A stretch of 64,000 bases of DNA from Eudorina sp. 2006-703-Eu-15 (taxonomy: Eukaryota > Chlorophyta > Chlorophyceae > Chlamydomonadales > Volvocaceae): positions 177,231-241,230 of the forward strand of contig BDSI01000162.1 in the NCBI GenBank assembly GCA_003117195.1, read 5' to 3'. The position numbers were made by a program, and so were the translations under genes. The notes under the pieces were generated by a model, which was given only the letters and a program-made list of their open reading frames with translations, made no database searches and was not told where the DNA came from. This document shows, piece after piece, positions 26,896-42,000 of this stretch; the first letter of the stretch is position 1, and each line of letters opens with the position of its first letter.

Positions 26896-29800
26896 ATGAT
26901 GGTTGACAAACCGCAAACGGTCCTTGTAACTGGAGGCTCGGGGTACGCGGGTCAGTTCCTAGTCCATGCGCTATCAAAAATTCACAAGGTCAGTTCATCG
27001 CCCGAATAATTACACAATCCTTCTGTAACACTGCTTCCCCACTACGGATCGATTTCCACCGGGGGCCCCTTGCGATGCTGACACAGGTGCACTACACGTA
27101 CGGCACACGGCAGCTGGCTAACGCGCCCCCTGGCGTCGTGGCGCACAAGGTGCGGTGGTGGCGTCCGTATGGGCCGGACGCGGCCCCAGGGCCTGGAGCC
27201 ACCCCGGCAGTGCAGTTCGCGCGTCCTTCCCCCCAGGGCCCCAGACCCACGCGGTAGGGGGCGGTCGCGGGGTTACCCGGACCGTCCTTTGGCCGTGTTC
27301 TTGACCGTGTTCTTGACCGTGTTCTTGACCGTGTTCTTGACCGTGTTCTTGACCGTGTTCTTGACCGTGTTCTTGACCGTGTTCTTGACCGTGTTCTTAA
27401 CCGTGTTCTTGACCGTGTTCTTGACCGTGTTCTTGACCGTCCTTTGGCCGTCCTAAGGCCGCACCTGGACGGTCAAGAAATACAAGAATACGGTCAAGGA
27501 CGGTCCCGGACCCCCGTGTGTGGTGCGGCGCGGGGCCGCCACTACGAAAAAGTTATTGTTCAGCATGTCACAGCGGACCCCGCGGGTCATCGGTGACAGC
27601 CAAAGTGGATGTTGTCGGGATCAGAGCACTCCCGCCCACAACAAGAAGCTCGAAGCTATAGGCTCGGAGCTCGGCTTGAAACGCTGAGGGGCCCTTGGCG
27701 CACGCAACGCGCCCCAGGCGCCCCGCGCTGCTGGTGACCCACGGGTGATGCGGGTAGGGGTAGAGAGAGGCGTGCACGGCCCTCCCTCCTGGATGGGGCG
27801 CCCACACGGCGGCACCCATCCATCCACGGCACGTGCTCTGGATGTTCTGGTTGAACCCCTCGTGAACCCCTCTTCAATCCAGCACACCGGAGAGCCTGGA
27901 GGGTGGCCCGACGCCCACCTCCCGCCTCGCCGTGTGTGTGTGTTAGCAAGGAGAAAAGCTGAGCCTCGCCGTGTGTGTGTTAGCAAGGAGAAAAGCTGAG
28001 CCTCGCCGTGTGTGTGTGTGTATGTGTGTGTGTGTGTGTGTGTTCCCCCCTGACCCGGACCGCAGGTGGATCTCGCCACGGGCGAGGGCCTGCGGGAGGC
28101 CTTCCAGCAGGTGGGGCGGCTGACCGGCTGGGCTCCAGGGGCGGGCGGAGGAGTGGGAGGCGGAGGGGGGTTGCAGGCGGATGGCCGCGTCTGTGTGTGT
28201 GGGGGGGGGGTGCGGCAGATGACCGGCTGGGTGAACCTCTAGGGGAGCAGAGGAGGATTGGGAGGGAGGCCCGCTCTATGTGCGGGTGCGGCTGACCGGC
28301 TAGGCTGGGCGGAGGAGAAGAGCGGGCAGGGCGCGTGTGTGGCCGCGTCTGTGGGCCCCGACTCTCCTCTGACGACAGCCCGCGTGTGTGTGTGTGTGTG
28401 GGGGGGGGGTGCGGCTGGCGGGCTGGGGGCGAGGGCTGTCGTCCCAGGGGAGGAGCCGGGGCCGCGGAGGGGTCCAGCAGGCAACGGAGGTACGGGTGTG
28501 ACCCGGGGGTCGGTGCCCGGCTGGGCTGCTCCGCGTACCGCAGGGCAGCATGGCCATGTCCGCCCCCAGCAACCGACTGTGCTGGACCTGACTGACCCCT
28601 TCAGGCCCTCCGCTTCAGGCCTTCACCCCTTCAAAAGCCCGCTGTCCCTGGCTTGCCTTCCATTGATTGTCCCCTCTCGCTGGCCCCGGGATCCCCGCCT
28701 CGTCGGATCCCCCCCCCCACCGCCCTGAAACCCAAGACCCCCTTCCACGCCGTGGTCAACTGCGCGGCGATCAGCCAGCCGGGCGTGTGCGAGTCGTCCC
28801 CGGAGGCCGCCAGGTGGGGCTGGCTCCCCAATCAATCATGACGTGCTGCCGTCCATTGGTTGACTGCCGTACATTTTAGTTTGCGGTCCATTGGTTGACT
28901 GCCGTACATTTTAGTTTGCGGTCCATTGGTCGACTGCCGTACATTTTAGTTTGCGGTCCATTGGTCGACTGCCGTACATTTTAGTTTGCGGTCCATTGGT
29001 CGACTGCCGTACATTTTAGTTTGCAGTCCATTGGTCGACTGCCGTACATTTTAGTTTGCGGTCCATTGGTCGACTGAGGTCCATTGTTGATTGCTGGATG
29101 TCACGGGCGTGGGAGTGCGCTGGCCGGTTGGACCCAGGGCGGCTTTTGCTTTCGCTTTTCAGTGGGGTGAGATAGAGTGGGGTGGGGTGGAGTGGGGTGG
29201 GGTGGGCTGAGATGGCGTCGGGTGGGGTGGCGCCGGGGCGCTGCCGCGTTGGCGTCACCGACCCGTCGGAGCCTCGGTCGCTGTGTCTGCGTGGGGCGGC
29301 CTGCAGTCGCGCAGCGGTCGCCGTCATTGGGCTTGCATTGCGCGCCGATTCGCTGTGTTTTTAAATAAAAAATGTTTTTTTCAACAACCCCGGTTCGCCG
29401 GGGTGTTGTCAACGCCGCACGGAAAGGGAGGGGCCCGAATGAACGGCCCTAGTGGCTGTGTGGGGTGCGGACGAACGGCACCATCTTCCTCCCCCGCCGA
29501 TGCGCCCTGGATGACCTCCTGCCGCCGCCACCTCCTGCCGCCTCCTGCCGCGGCCTGCCAACGCTGCCACGGCCGCCGACGCTGCCACCGCCGCCGCCTC
29601 TTGCTGCCACCGCCGCCGCCTCTTGCTGCCGCCGTCGCCGTCTCCGCGCCCCCCTTCATCGCGACCCCTCGCCCCTCAGGGCCGTCAACGTGCCCACCCA
29701 CCTGGTGGATTGCCTGTTGAGGCAACACCAAGACACGGGCGTCAGGGCGGCCCTCATCCACTTCTCCACGGACCAGGTGGGTCCTCTCGGGTGGGGTTGG

Positions 29801-32527
29801 AGAAGGAAGGGCTCCAGGGGGGGAAGGGCTTTGGGGGAAAGGGGGTTGTAGCGGGCTCGGAAGGAAGCTGCGGGAAGGTGGTGGTGGAGCTCCGGGTCTC
29901 CAGGAAAGTTTATCGGAGGGAGAATGATGGGGTTGGGGGGGAGGTCGTTGGGGGAAAGAGGATTTGTGGTGGGGCTGAGGGAGAAGCCGTAGGGAGGAGG
30001 TGGCGGGAAGTTGGCGGGACGGCGAGGAGGTGGCGGGAAGGTGGTGGAACGGGCGAGAGGTTCGTCTCTAGAGGCGGTGCAAACGAAGGATGTCGGGTGT
30101 GGGGAAAATGCGCCGCATCAACTAAATACTTAAACTCTAAAAGAGGACCAGGTGGAGGTTGATCCACGGGCCCAGCTTGCCGTACCGTGCTTCAGGTGTA
30201 CGACGGCAGCCACGCGATGTGGAAGGAGGACGAGGCGGCCGGTCCGGTCAACGTGTACGGCAAGACCAAGCTGGAGGCGGAGCAGTACATCTTGGTGTGT
30301 GGGTGGGTGGACACTTTCGTTTGGGGACATACAGTGGCCACGATCGGCGGAAGGTGGCCGGCTGGCCGCTCCCCGGTGGCCGCACGTGAGGGTTGAATTG
30401 TTGAGGAGGCAGACAAGGGCCGTGTGACCGTCTGCGTGTGTCTTCCTGCCGCCCGGCACCGGAGGGTGGTATCGACCCCCCTGGCTGTCCACACGGACGG
30501 TCCACCCGGGCCGCTGCCCCCGGGCCCCACAACCCATCCTGCCACAACCCACCTGGGCGAATCCAGCCCTCCGGCCACCCCAGCCAACAACCGGCCGAAA
30601 ACCTCCCGGCCAACCCGGCCACCAACCGGCCGAAACCCTCCCGCACGCAGTCGCACATACCCGCCGAGTTCCGCGTCGCGATCCTCCGGAGCAGCATCAT
30701 CTACGGACCCCCACCGCCCGACCCCGTCAGCAGAGCACTCTTCCTCCAGTTCGTGGTGGGTTCGTGGGTTTAGGGTTTCGATCAGCGATGGATGCCGTAC
30801 AAAGTACAGCGGCTGAGATGGTATTTGCCTGAGTTGGTTGGACGAGTAGGGGCGCGAGGTTTGGGGACGCCCGGGCGGCGAATCCGCGCCGACAGGCCAC
30901 GGGCTGGCGTCCGTTGTCGGTTGATCGGCTCGTGCTCGTACGGATCCCGTCCGACCTGAAGACTCTGCCGTACATGCTTATCGTACAACAGCGCACCTTT
31001 ATGTCAGGAAGGTGCAGAGCACGCCAGGGGGGATGCCGAAATGGCAAAATGGAGGAGTTCACGCATAGCATGCCTTGCTCCGCACACGGCATGGCGTTTC
31101 ATTAAAAATTGTGGCATTGCTCTACGGTACCTGGCCAAATCAACTGACACAGACCTGTCTGTTTCTCGTTGCCGCACGGGGGACCCTTGCCTGGCATGTG
31201 CATCAAATCGCCCGATCGCCCGCCGCGCCGCCGCCGCACCCGGCGACCGACCCGTGGGCCACGGTGACCCGTGCATGGGTCAGGCCTCGGCGGTGCGGGG
31301 CGACAAGCCCACCACCTTCTTCAGCGACGAGTGGCGCAGCCCCATCTATGTGGGGGACCTGGAGCGCCTGGTGGCGCTGCTCATCGACCTGGCCTCCGAC
31401 GGGCCGGCCTCCGTTGATCTACCGGCCTCCGACGTATCGGCCTCCGACGGGCCGGCCGCCAAGGAGGCCATGGAGCCGCCGGCGGAGCAGGACGAAGCGG
31501 CACCCGCACCCGCACTCGCGGCGACGATGACGACGACCGCGTCCCCGCGTGCCGCCGCCTGGTGGCACCGGGTGTTCAACGCGGGGGGACCGGAGCGGCT
31601 GTCCCGAGTGGACATGGCGCGGCAGGTGCGAGGGGAAGGGGGAGTGCGAGGGGAGGGGGGAGTGCGAGGGGAGGGGGAGCCTGTCCCGCAGCCCTTGCGC
31701 ATCTTCACATGTTTGAGAGAGCCCACCCGCGCATTCCTGTTTCACAGGGACTGTTGTTCCACAGAGAAGCTTGTGACACCCCATCTTTCTCCTTTTTTCT
31801 GTTCTTCTCTTCGTGTCTATTCGCCTTGAAGGTGGCGGACGCGCTGGGCTGCGGCCACGGCGCCATCGAGGCGGCTTCCACGGCAACTGTGAACAGGTAC
31901 GGCAGGCAGGGCAGACGTGCGACAAACCGAAGTGAACCGAAACACAAAGCCCTTCAGACGACGCGCGAGGGAAGTTGGGGGGGGGAAGAGGCGGGAGGGA
32001 GGGCGAGGGTTCCTGTCCGGCCTTACAGGCCGCAAACGAACCTCGCGTGAGTCTGCCCGCCACCCAGGTCGTGGGTTGGGCGTCGAGGGCGGCGAAGGCA
32101 GCTCGAGGCCCCCAGCGTGCACGCACCGTACAGCATACCAAACTACCAAACTACCGATGCCGGCGAATGCCCCTGCGACGGGCGGGGCGTACTTGCGTCC
32201 GGGAAATGGCCGCACAGCCCCCCCCTCCCCCGAACAACTGCCCATGCCCTGCCCGTCCCGGAACTAAACGCGGAACCAATCGTGGTGGTGGTGCATTGCC
32301 GCATCCAACCAACCAACCAATAACCATGCCCGTGTCCCTCAACCAACCAACCAACCAACCAAACCTCGCCCTGCCCGTGTGTGCCTCTCGCCCTCCCGCG
32401 CAGGGGCGTGGCCAGTCCCGCCGACATCTCCATGGATGTGTCCCGCCTGGCCCACGACCTGGGCTTCACCCCCACCACCTTCCGGGCCGCGCTCCTCGAG
32501 ATCTTCCCGCAGGCGGGCGAGGCATAA
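26896..32527 (+). CDS. RmlD/MAT2B-like NAD(P)-binding reductase (extended SDR)
   Basis: Ten exons: 26896-26988, 27087-27149, 28066-28110, 28737-28813, 29680-29776, 30196-30294, 30651-30755, 31284-31625, 31832-31896, 32404-32527. The sum is 1,110 nt (369 aa plus TAA), phases consistent. Exon 4 uses an AAG acceptor, the least certain junction. Motifs are the Rossmann glycine motif VLVTGGSGYAGQFLVHAL at about 9-26, VVNCAAISQPGVCE, LIHFSTDQVYDG, the YGKTK catalytic pair (Tyr146, Lys150), RSSIIYGP, and DEWRSPIYVGDLERLV. This combination fits the dTDP-4-dehydrorhamnose reductase superfamily, closest to the methionine adenosyltransferase beta-subunit type. Exon 8 adds a Ser/Asp/Pro/Ala-rich insertion of about 55 residues after the YVGD helix. 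The start is the first of two adjacent ATGs (MMVDK). Substrate unknown. Confidence 0.88.
27292..27440. repeat. 12-bp minisatellite in reductase intron 2
   Basis: About 12 copies of gtgttcttgacc, nearly exact. Just downstream (27467-27505) the complementary ggtcaag/ggtcaagga words recur, so part of the array could pair with them in a transcript. Confidence 0.95.
28851..29075. repeat. 35-bp tandem repeat in reductase intron 4
   Basis: Six full copies start at 28851, 28886, 28921, 28956, 28991 and 29026, with a partial seventh at 29061. Copies differ only at one or two sites. The array starts 38 bp after exon 4. Confidence 0.95.
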
Positions 32528-33155
32528 CGCATAGCCCCCAATTCACCTCCCCAAAGTAACGGCAGACCCAACCAGCCCGCCGGACACCCACACCGCCATC
32601 CACACCGAGCCGACGACAGCCCTGCAGGGCCCGAGCCGCGGCTCCCTGGCCGGGACATGGCACCAACCCTCAAGCCGGCTCTAGCCTCCTCGCCTCCTTC
32701 TCGTCCGTCGCCCATTCGACGCCCTGGCCAGCTCGGCAACCGCCCAGGTGCAGGACAGAACGTTTGCACGCGCGCGGCGGTGCGGGATGGCACAAGACCC
32801 CGACCGAGCTTGGCGGCGGCCGAAGATGGAAAGGCGGCCTGTGCGTGTGCGGCCGCGGGTCGAGGTGGTTGTCACTCGTTGCCGCCAGAAAGCCGGCCGC
32901 TAACGTACTGGCTGGCTGGCTGGCCCAGGGGGGGAGGGGAGGGTGAGGACAGGAGGCACGCTGCGTCACGCCCACGACTCCGACCCGCGCACCCGCCCGC
33001 ATAGCGACGCAGCCGGCCGCCGCGGGCTTGGTGTCCCCGCTGTCCCCGGTGTTCCCCGCTGGCACACCATCCAACGGGCCCCCTCTCTCGTGCGCGCGTT
33101 GGGTCCGTCTGGTCTGGTCTGGTCTGCTTTGCCCTCTTCCTGGAGGCGCCTGCCC
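32528..33155. other. Convergent 3' intergenic region
   Basis: 628 bp separating two convergent stop codons (TAA 32525-32527 plus strand; TGA 33158-33156 minus strand). It holds the 3' UTRs of both genes. No other feature seen. Confidence 0.5.
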
Positions 33156-34874
<1,719 letters not shown>

Positions 34875-37083
34875 CCTTGCCCTGAGGCTGTGCGCCTACA
34901 GCAAGGTTAAGACCTATGGATATCGTAAGAATATCGTAATTTTGTGTTAAATACGCATGTCGGGACAATTGTCTGTCGCAAGAGCCTCTCTACACAAGCA
35001 TTGCATGCAGGTCAGTGGCAACTAGGTATCAAGCCTGGGATTCATGTTTTATTCGATGTGCAACCTGGGGATGCACTGATTGACACATGACTCTACTCAT
35101 ACCCGTTCACGCGCAGCATGCCGTACCGAGTCGTACCGGTCGCTGTTATATAGTTGGAACCACTGCAGTTTCTGCCGCAAGTAGTTTAAGGCGTCCCACT
35201 GAGGTGGTACTTAGATATGGTTTGTCATCACAGGTATACACTGTTCTACCCTGTCCACAGGTATACCTGTGTATCTGAGCTGGTACTTGATGCGTGATTG
35301 TCACCGAAAGTTCTTCCACTAAAGACGCTTGATGAGTCGCAAGCGCGCACGCTCGTGGACGGCCTTACATCGTCGGTCACCAAGCCTGCGCACAATGCCT
35401 ATTCGGCATCTTGCATGGGCCCGAAGGCGTGCCCACCATGGTTGCTGCGTCAAGTGCCGCAGACCCTGAATCGTGTATGGGTAACATGGAAGGGACACCC
35501 AAGCAATTCGCAATAATTGGGAAATGCGGCTCCAAACGCAACACGGACCCGCCAACGCGGTCGCCTTGGTGTATGTGACACTTCTAAAAAGAATCATAAT
35601 CGCCATTACAGTGCCAGCAAGTCCGACCTAAGAAGACACGCACGCAAACCCACGCTTACAAGTTGCATCCTACTCCCACACAAGGCACACAATCACACAG
35701 CAGCGGCGTCATGTATGCTTGCGCGTCGTCAGAGAGACAAATACACAGATTAGACCGCCACTCATTTCAGCGGCCGTAGATTCTGGCGCATCGCGGAGAC
35801 AACAATCAGCAAGACATACAACCAGTCTCGGTATGTGAGGTTCTGTTTTGGCACCCTTGACTACTCCCACGTCCGATCCTTCTGGGGCATACATCCAACT
35901 CCAGACAAACATCGCCGCCCCAGCAGTTCCCATCGGTGGCGTGAACACTCCACCCAAGGGCTCACCACCACCATCAGAGTATGTCCACTCATGGCAGGTA
36001 GAGTGTCCCAAGCGTTGTCCCGCACATCGCACGCGCTCCCGCACTTCCCCCAACATCGATGAAAGTGGCTGGTTGTTCCGCAAAATAACAAATCGTGGTC
36101 CGCAGGGGCCCGGGGTGAAAGACACACACACACACACACACGTTGTCGTACGCGGCATCCGCTGCTGGAGCGCAATCAAACAGTGTCAAGAGGGCGAGGG
36201 CGATGCATGGGAAGGAACATATACGTCCCAAAAGACGTGCGGATGCGTGCTTGGGACGCGCAGCACAGCAGACAGTCACTCGCGCGTGCACGTGCCTGGC
36301 CCTGCCCTGCCCAGCCCGGCCATGTCCGGCTCGGCCTGGCCCGACCCGCACGCCGCCATCTTACGACAAGCAAGGCACACATAGATTAGCCCTGTCACAC
36401 CTGGCATCATGGCCCGTGCGACTCATACAATACACACATCCACATACACTTTGCACATTGAATTGCACGGCTTTCCGCTGGTCACAATGGACCGGAACTG
36501 CCACCTGCCAACCACGGGAACCCGCCCGGCCGTCTCCTGCGCACAACTCCCCCCGCCCAGACCCCCCGGGCTATGTAGCGACCCACATTCAGAATTCGTG
36601 TTGGAACGGCTTGACGAGCGCGTCCATTTTTAAGATAGAGCCCCCAGTCACATGCCTGCATGTTTCCACAACCTGTTTTATGTACGCCTCTGTAAGCTCC
36701 GTTCAGCTGCATATCAATAATAGTAGCACCAGCAGCAACAGATCCGGCAGATAGATAAGCAGCAGATAGTCAGGGCTCATTTTGAAACCCCCGGTGCCGT
36801 CTGGTGTTTTCGGTGGCATGCTGTAGGCCGACCCACCCAAGAGACATACGCGCCTGCCTCAAAACATACACCGCCTCACCGACCCACGAGGCGGTTTAAA
36901 CGCACGGCAAGGAACCAACGGCAGCCGCGCCCACGTGTACTGTACGGCGCGCCCGCGCGGCACCACAGTCGTACACCGGACAAGAGGTCCGCGCGCTCCA
37001 TCGCCTCCGATCCGAGCCCAGACGCTGTACGCACAATAGAGCGCACGCGGCCAAAGCTCTTTCAGCACGCAGATCATATTTTC

Positions 37084-38082
37084 AGTGTCATCCATGCCGT
37101 ACATGCCGTACATGCCGCGCGTGTTCCGGGGGGGCTCGACCAGCTGCAAAACACGTGGCCCGGGATGGGTTTTGCGGCGGGGGGTAATCACCCTGCCCGT
37201 CTTTATTGCCTGTCCCCAATCCAGTGGTCTAGGGGTGGTATGTTAGTGGGACCGCGGCGGTCGGTCCCTGCCACAGCGGTCCACACACATACACACACAT
37301 ACACAAAATATACACATACACACACGGACGCATCCATCGGCGCGCGCAACCCGCTGGCACCTTCCCAAGCGGCCCGCCATCTGTACGACACCTGCCGCAA
37401 GGGGGCATCCCGCAGCTCCCGTCAGCTTCCTGCGTCTCCTACACTCTGTTGCCTCGCTTCACCAAGACACGAACACACACACACACATACAACGCGCATA
37501 AGACGAACCTAGACAACCACTTTCCACATACAGAACCAAGAGGCAAAGTCGCATGCATGCAAAAAATGTGGTGTAGCCAGGTCTTGTTAGGCCCAGCTAG
37601 AAATGAGTCGAATGCGAGGAGCCGTCGCGGGCCTACTGAATGGGTACGTGTACGTGCGGCAGCTGCCGGCGGGTATGTATGCGGGGTGAACGAGCAGGGG
37701 TCGCGAGCTCAGGGACCGATCAAAATTGGCTCGACACTACACCGCCAACAGCCCCAGGAGGTTTCCGAGGATCCGAGGCGACGCATGTACGGCGCAGGCA
37801 GTACCTACCCCGCCCGCGCACCCAGCAGCACATACACGGCAGCCGACACTTCGTACGACCGTACAACATGTTGGGGTGAGGGCACGGCGACGGACTCCAG
37901 GGGGATTGCCTTCTTGGATCCGCTTTCCAGCCATGCAAATTTTACGCAAATGCCTTGCTGCAACTAAACTATCACATCGCAGTCAAGCTTGACGGCAGGT
38001 GCGCACGCGTGACGTCGGGGTCCCTGGCTCCGGCGTTGGCGTGGATGCATCGACTGCAGCCGCGGCCGCCAAGACACGCGCA

Positions 38083-38139
<57 letters not shown>

Positions 38140-38449
38140 GCGCGCGTGTGTGTGTTGCCGCCATGAGCGGGAGGAGGGACCCCCGCGCCACCAACGCCGG
38201 TGACGGCGTCAACCTGATGTACGTCCAGCCGTACATCGTACCGCAGCATCATACCGCAGCACTGAGAGCAACTCTTGTGGTGGTGGCGTCGTCAAACGCC
38301 ACCCACCCACGCGCGCTCCCCTCGGAAACCCCGCGCACGCCTGCATCGCCACGAACTCGCGCCCTGCATTCAGCCAGCCTCTGCGATGCCCCATCTCTGC
38401 AGCCGTAACGTTGTCCTTCCTTCCAACAGGCCGCCCCGACACGGAAAGG
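37084..38449 (+). other. Exon-like fragments, unresolved gene
   Basis: Several stretches have GC-rich third positions: 37336-37430 (plus, ARNPLAPSQAARHLYDTCRK), 38000-38080 (plus), and 38163-38226 (plus, MSGRRDPRATNAGDG after gccgccATG). A short 38431-38449 piece has an excellent acceptor (ttccttccaacag) and a GT donor. I could not connect them into one phase-consistent model. One stretch, 37148-37030, reads better on the minus strand (LVEPPRNTRGMYGMYG after a TTTTGCAG acceptor). They may be real small exons or chance. Confidence 0.25.
38084..38133. repeat. (CA)n microsatellite
   Basis: About 24 CA units flanked by cgcacgcg and cgtgcgcgcgcg runs, so the edges are alternating purine-pyrimidine DNA. 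Confidence 0.95.
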
Positions 38450-39049
38450 TACGGCATGAAGATACGCCATCCACAGAGTCTCCCGGCCTTTCGAGTTTTT
38501 TCTCAAGCCTTCGACTCGGCTCGGCTGGTGTGTCAGCTCACAAGCTCCAAAACAACGGGGCTGGCCGCCTGACCCCAGCACACCTACTGCCAGACACACA
38601 CAGGCCCCCGTACAGAGCCCAGCAGCGTGCACCCGTCGTACACCGGAGAAGGCCGCAAAGCCCGCCGATCGTAACCTCAACCTCGTCTTTTCCAAGATAT
38701 TTTCAAAAGTGACAAGCTCCTCCGTCCCCACTCTGTTGTTTCTTGTCCAGACCGGGACCCTAGGGTGTCGACCGCAGGGTGCGTTGAAACAGCAGTTGCG
38801 CGGCGGCGCACAGCGGGGCGCACCTACCCTGCCGTCCATCCACGTACCTGCCTCTCCTCCCTCCACTCTCGCTACGAGACAAGGACACAAGGACAACGAC
38901 AATAACAGGAGACTCTTTTTTCCTGCTGGACATAAGCCGCTCCATCCTCTCCTCCTCCTCAACCTTCCTCCCTTCCTCACCTTCGTCTTACTGCGCCAAG
39001 TATGCTTACTTGGGCAGTCAAGAGTGAATCCTTTATACCGCCTTCTCTT

Positions 39050-42000
39050 TTATGTATACACCGAGACGCCGGCAACCGGCCGCCGGCCCGACGTCGCCTC
39101 CTCAGCGCGTTGCTGCATGCTGTACGTGCGCCAGCGACGGCCGCTGGGCGCCGGCCCGGTGGTCCCGGCCGCGCCAATCGTCTGGGCGTGCGACTGATCC
39201 ATCTTGTTCTTGACCGTGACACCCACCACCGCCAGCAGGACGACACCGCAGACGGAACCGATGACGATACCAGCAATGGCGCCGGGCGACAGCGCATTCT
39301 TCTTGCTCGAACTGGGCGGGCTGGGAACCGCTGGGTTGGGGACGGCGTTGGGGCCGCTGGCACTCGGCTGACCGCCGGGGTTCGAGCTGCCACCACTACC
39401 ACCATCCGACGCGATCTTTGCGGACTTGCAAGCCGTTTGGGTGATGTCGTAGGACGATGCCTTGGTCGCGTAGAGGACCGCGGCGGTGGCCTCGCGGGCG
39501 ACAGCAGTGCAGGGGTCGCCAGAGACCGCGGACTCGGCCTTGCTCGCCGTGTATTGAATGTGGGAGGCCGAGCTCGCACCCGATGGATCACTCAAGCCTC
39601 CGATACCGTTAAGCGCAGAGTAGTTGGGCGTGGAAGTTGGCGCCGTGTACGTGACCGTCGCGATCAGCAGCTCAGAGCCCGCGGCCTGCAGGTTGCGCCG
39701 CTCCGGCGGCGGGCCGGCAGACACCCAGGCGTCGTCCATCGCGGGCATGCCTGCGGAGCGCAGCAGCCAGTTGGCGCCCTGGACGAGGCGCCGCATGAGG
39801 CGGCGGCGCGTCGCATAGGTCGAGACGGCGTAGCGGCAGTTGACATTGACGGCGGCCGTGTCGTTCAGGCCCATCGCCTTCATGACCTGCAGCTTGTAGG
39901 CGGCGATGCTGGCGTCCGTGCAGTCGGGGAGGACCTGGAAGTCGTAAAACTTGACCGGCACCGTCACGTATTTCCTGCAGGCGCGCGTGCGCGGGATTTC
40001 ATTTCGAGGTGGGCCAGAGGTGGGTCAGGACTCAGCAGGGCAGGGCAAGGTAGTGTGAAAAGTTGACCAAACAAGACCCAGACCCATCAGCAGCAGAAGT
40101 CTGAATGTCGGATGTAGGGGATCAAGGGGGTTTCTAGAGTTTTTGGATTCCGGAGTTTTTGGTTTCAAAAGAGTCCGTGTGTGGTGGTGAGGTGACTCAC
40201 CCGACTTCCGAGACACCAGCACCCAGCGATGCCAGAGGTATGTTGGCCGTGATCATAAAATCCGTCGTGATCTGCAATGCCGTACAACAGGGGCGTGGTT
40301 GTGAAGAGCGTTGTGAAAAAACGCACAAGCGTGGCCGGCAACCACAAATGGCCGCCGCCCTGGAATCCCAACCAAAACTCGCTTGGGACGGCTTGGCGAC
40401 GCATCGGGGTATAAAAAAATCCCATGTGGCGCGTGGCAACGCCTTGGGGAATGCAGACACCTGGGCCATCAGCGGGCATCGTGTGTGATACCGCTGCACG
40501 CAGTCGCACAGTCTGCGCACCTGGACACGGGGAACGAAGGTGGCGCCCGGCGGCGGTGGCGGCGGCGCCGGCGGCAGGGCCGGCGGCAGCGGCGGCTGCG
40601 GGCCCTGGGTGCCCCGGATCATGCGCAGGATGACGGCGGCTGCCAGCCCGTCCACGTCGTACGTCCCGGGGATGTAGTACGTGATCGTCAGGTTCGACAG
40701 CGCAGTAATCGAAATGTTCTGCATCGTACCGCCGATGACGGGCATGCCGACACCCGACCGGTACGTGACGGGGTTGCCAACCACCGGATACAACGTAACG
40801 GTGATCCCCATGCTGAACGGCGCCGGGAAGAGAATGAGACTGTAGCTGGCCGGCGGCATCAGCGGAATGTTGTGCTTAGCGACCTGGACGATGCTCAGGT
40901 TGTAGGCCTTGCCGTCAAAGCGGGCGTCGCCGAGGCACGCCTGACTGCAAACAGAAAGTAGTTGGGTAGTTGTGGCGGTTGTTGGCGGTTAGTAGTGGTT
41001 GGTGGTTGGTGGTTGGCGGCAGCTAATCAGTTATCGATAGACGTCGCCGTCCATGAGAGCAGGGAATTGAAGGGAGAAAACATCATATGTATGGAGCAAG
41101 GTTGTTGTGCACACAAAGCGCGCCAAAAGGTTGAGAACACAAAAACGGACGACCAACCAACTAACTTCGCTGAAATGGTTGAAATGTTTGAGAAACACCA
41201 ACGCCCACATTGAAAGTGTCAACATCGGAAATGCACGACATGTACGGCACTTACATCCAGCAGTGGCTCCAGGCCATCTCACGCATGAGCAGATCTGCGA
41301 AGCACAAAGTACGAGGTAAAAGAGCGCAAGGGGATGTTGTGAGCTTGTGAGCTTGTGACAACCCACCCTGGACCCACGCTAATGAACGTCTCAGGTCAAT
41401 AGCATCTCAGTACTCACCGTAGTTGGGCCACGGCACGCACATGGGGATCGGACTGAAACCGGCTGGCCGCTCCGTCGAATTGGCGAAGTCAGCAACCATG
41501 GTGGCGTAGGTGCTGTTGCAGAGCGTCTCGGTGCCGCCAATAGTCTCCAGCGGCCGGAGGGGGCACGCGCACGTGGTGAAGGCGGGGCGCGGCGGCGGCG
41601 GCGGGCGCGGGCCGACGGCTTGCATGACCACGGCCGCCGAAATGTCGTCCATGCTGGGCGGTACCCAATAGGTGAAGGTGAAGTTGCCAAAGCCCTGCTC
41701 GGGGAACTGCACCGTGATGCCGTCGTCGCCGTTGGTCCAGACTGTGTTATTGAGGCTGGAATCCTTCGGCTTGCCTGCGGCGAGGGAAGTACGTACGGTG
41801 AATAACAAACTGTGTGTATGGAACGGTGTGCAGGCCATGCGTTCAGGGCCGTTCTTCACTACTTTTGCAAATCAAGAGCATCATTTGAACCATTTCTCGG
41901 CAGCCCCGTTCACTACTTGTGCAAATCAAGAGGATCATTCGCATCATTTGTCGGCACACTAGAGGCAGGCACGCACCTACGACTTGCATCTTCAGGCCCT

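Larger units (their letters stand above)
34875..39049. other. Region between two minus-strand genes, largely unassigned
   Basis: No complete gene could be built. It contains the 3' UTR of the giant HRGP gene at its right end and the promoter of the lysine-rich protein gene at its left end. Short CA runs occur at 36121-36140, 37280-37325 and 38084-38133. Some pieces between 37.08 and 38.46 kb show coding-like codon bias and are listed separately. Confidence 0.5.

Noticed and set aside
35795..36175. Coding-like frames on both strands
   Set aside because: Both strands give plausible peptides with only moderate GC3; no motif or consistent splice partner.
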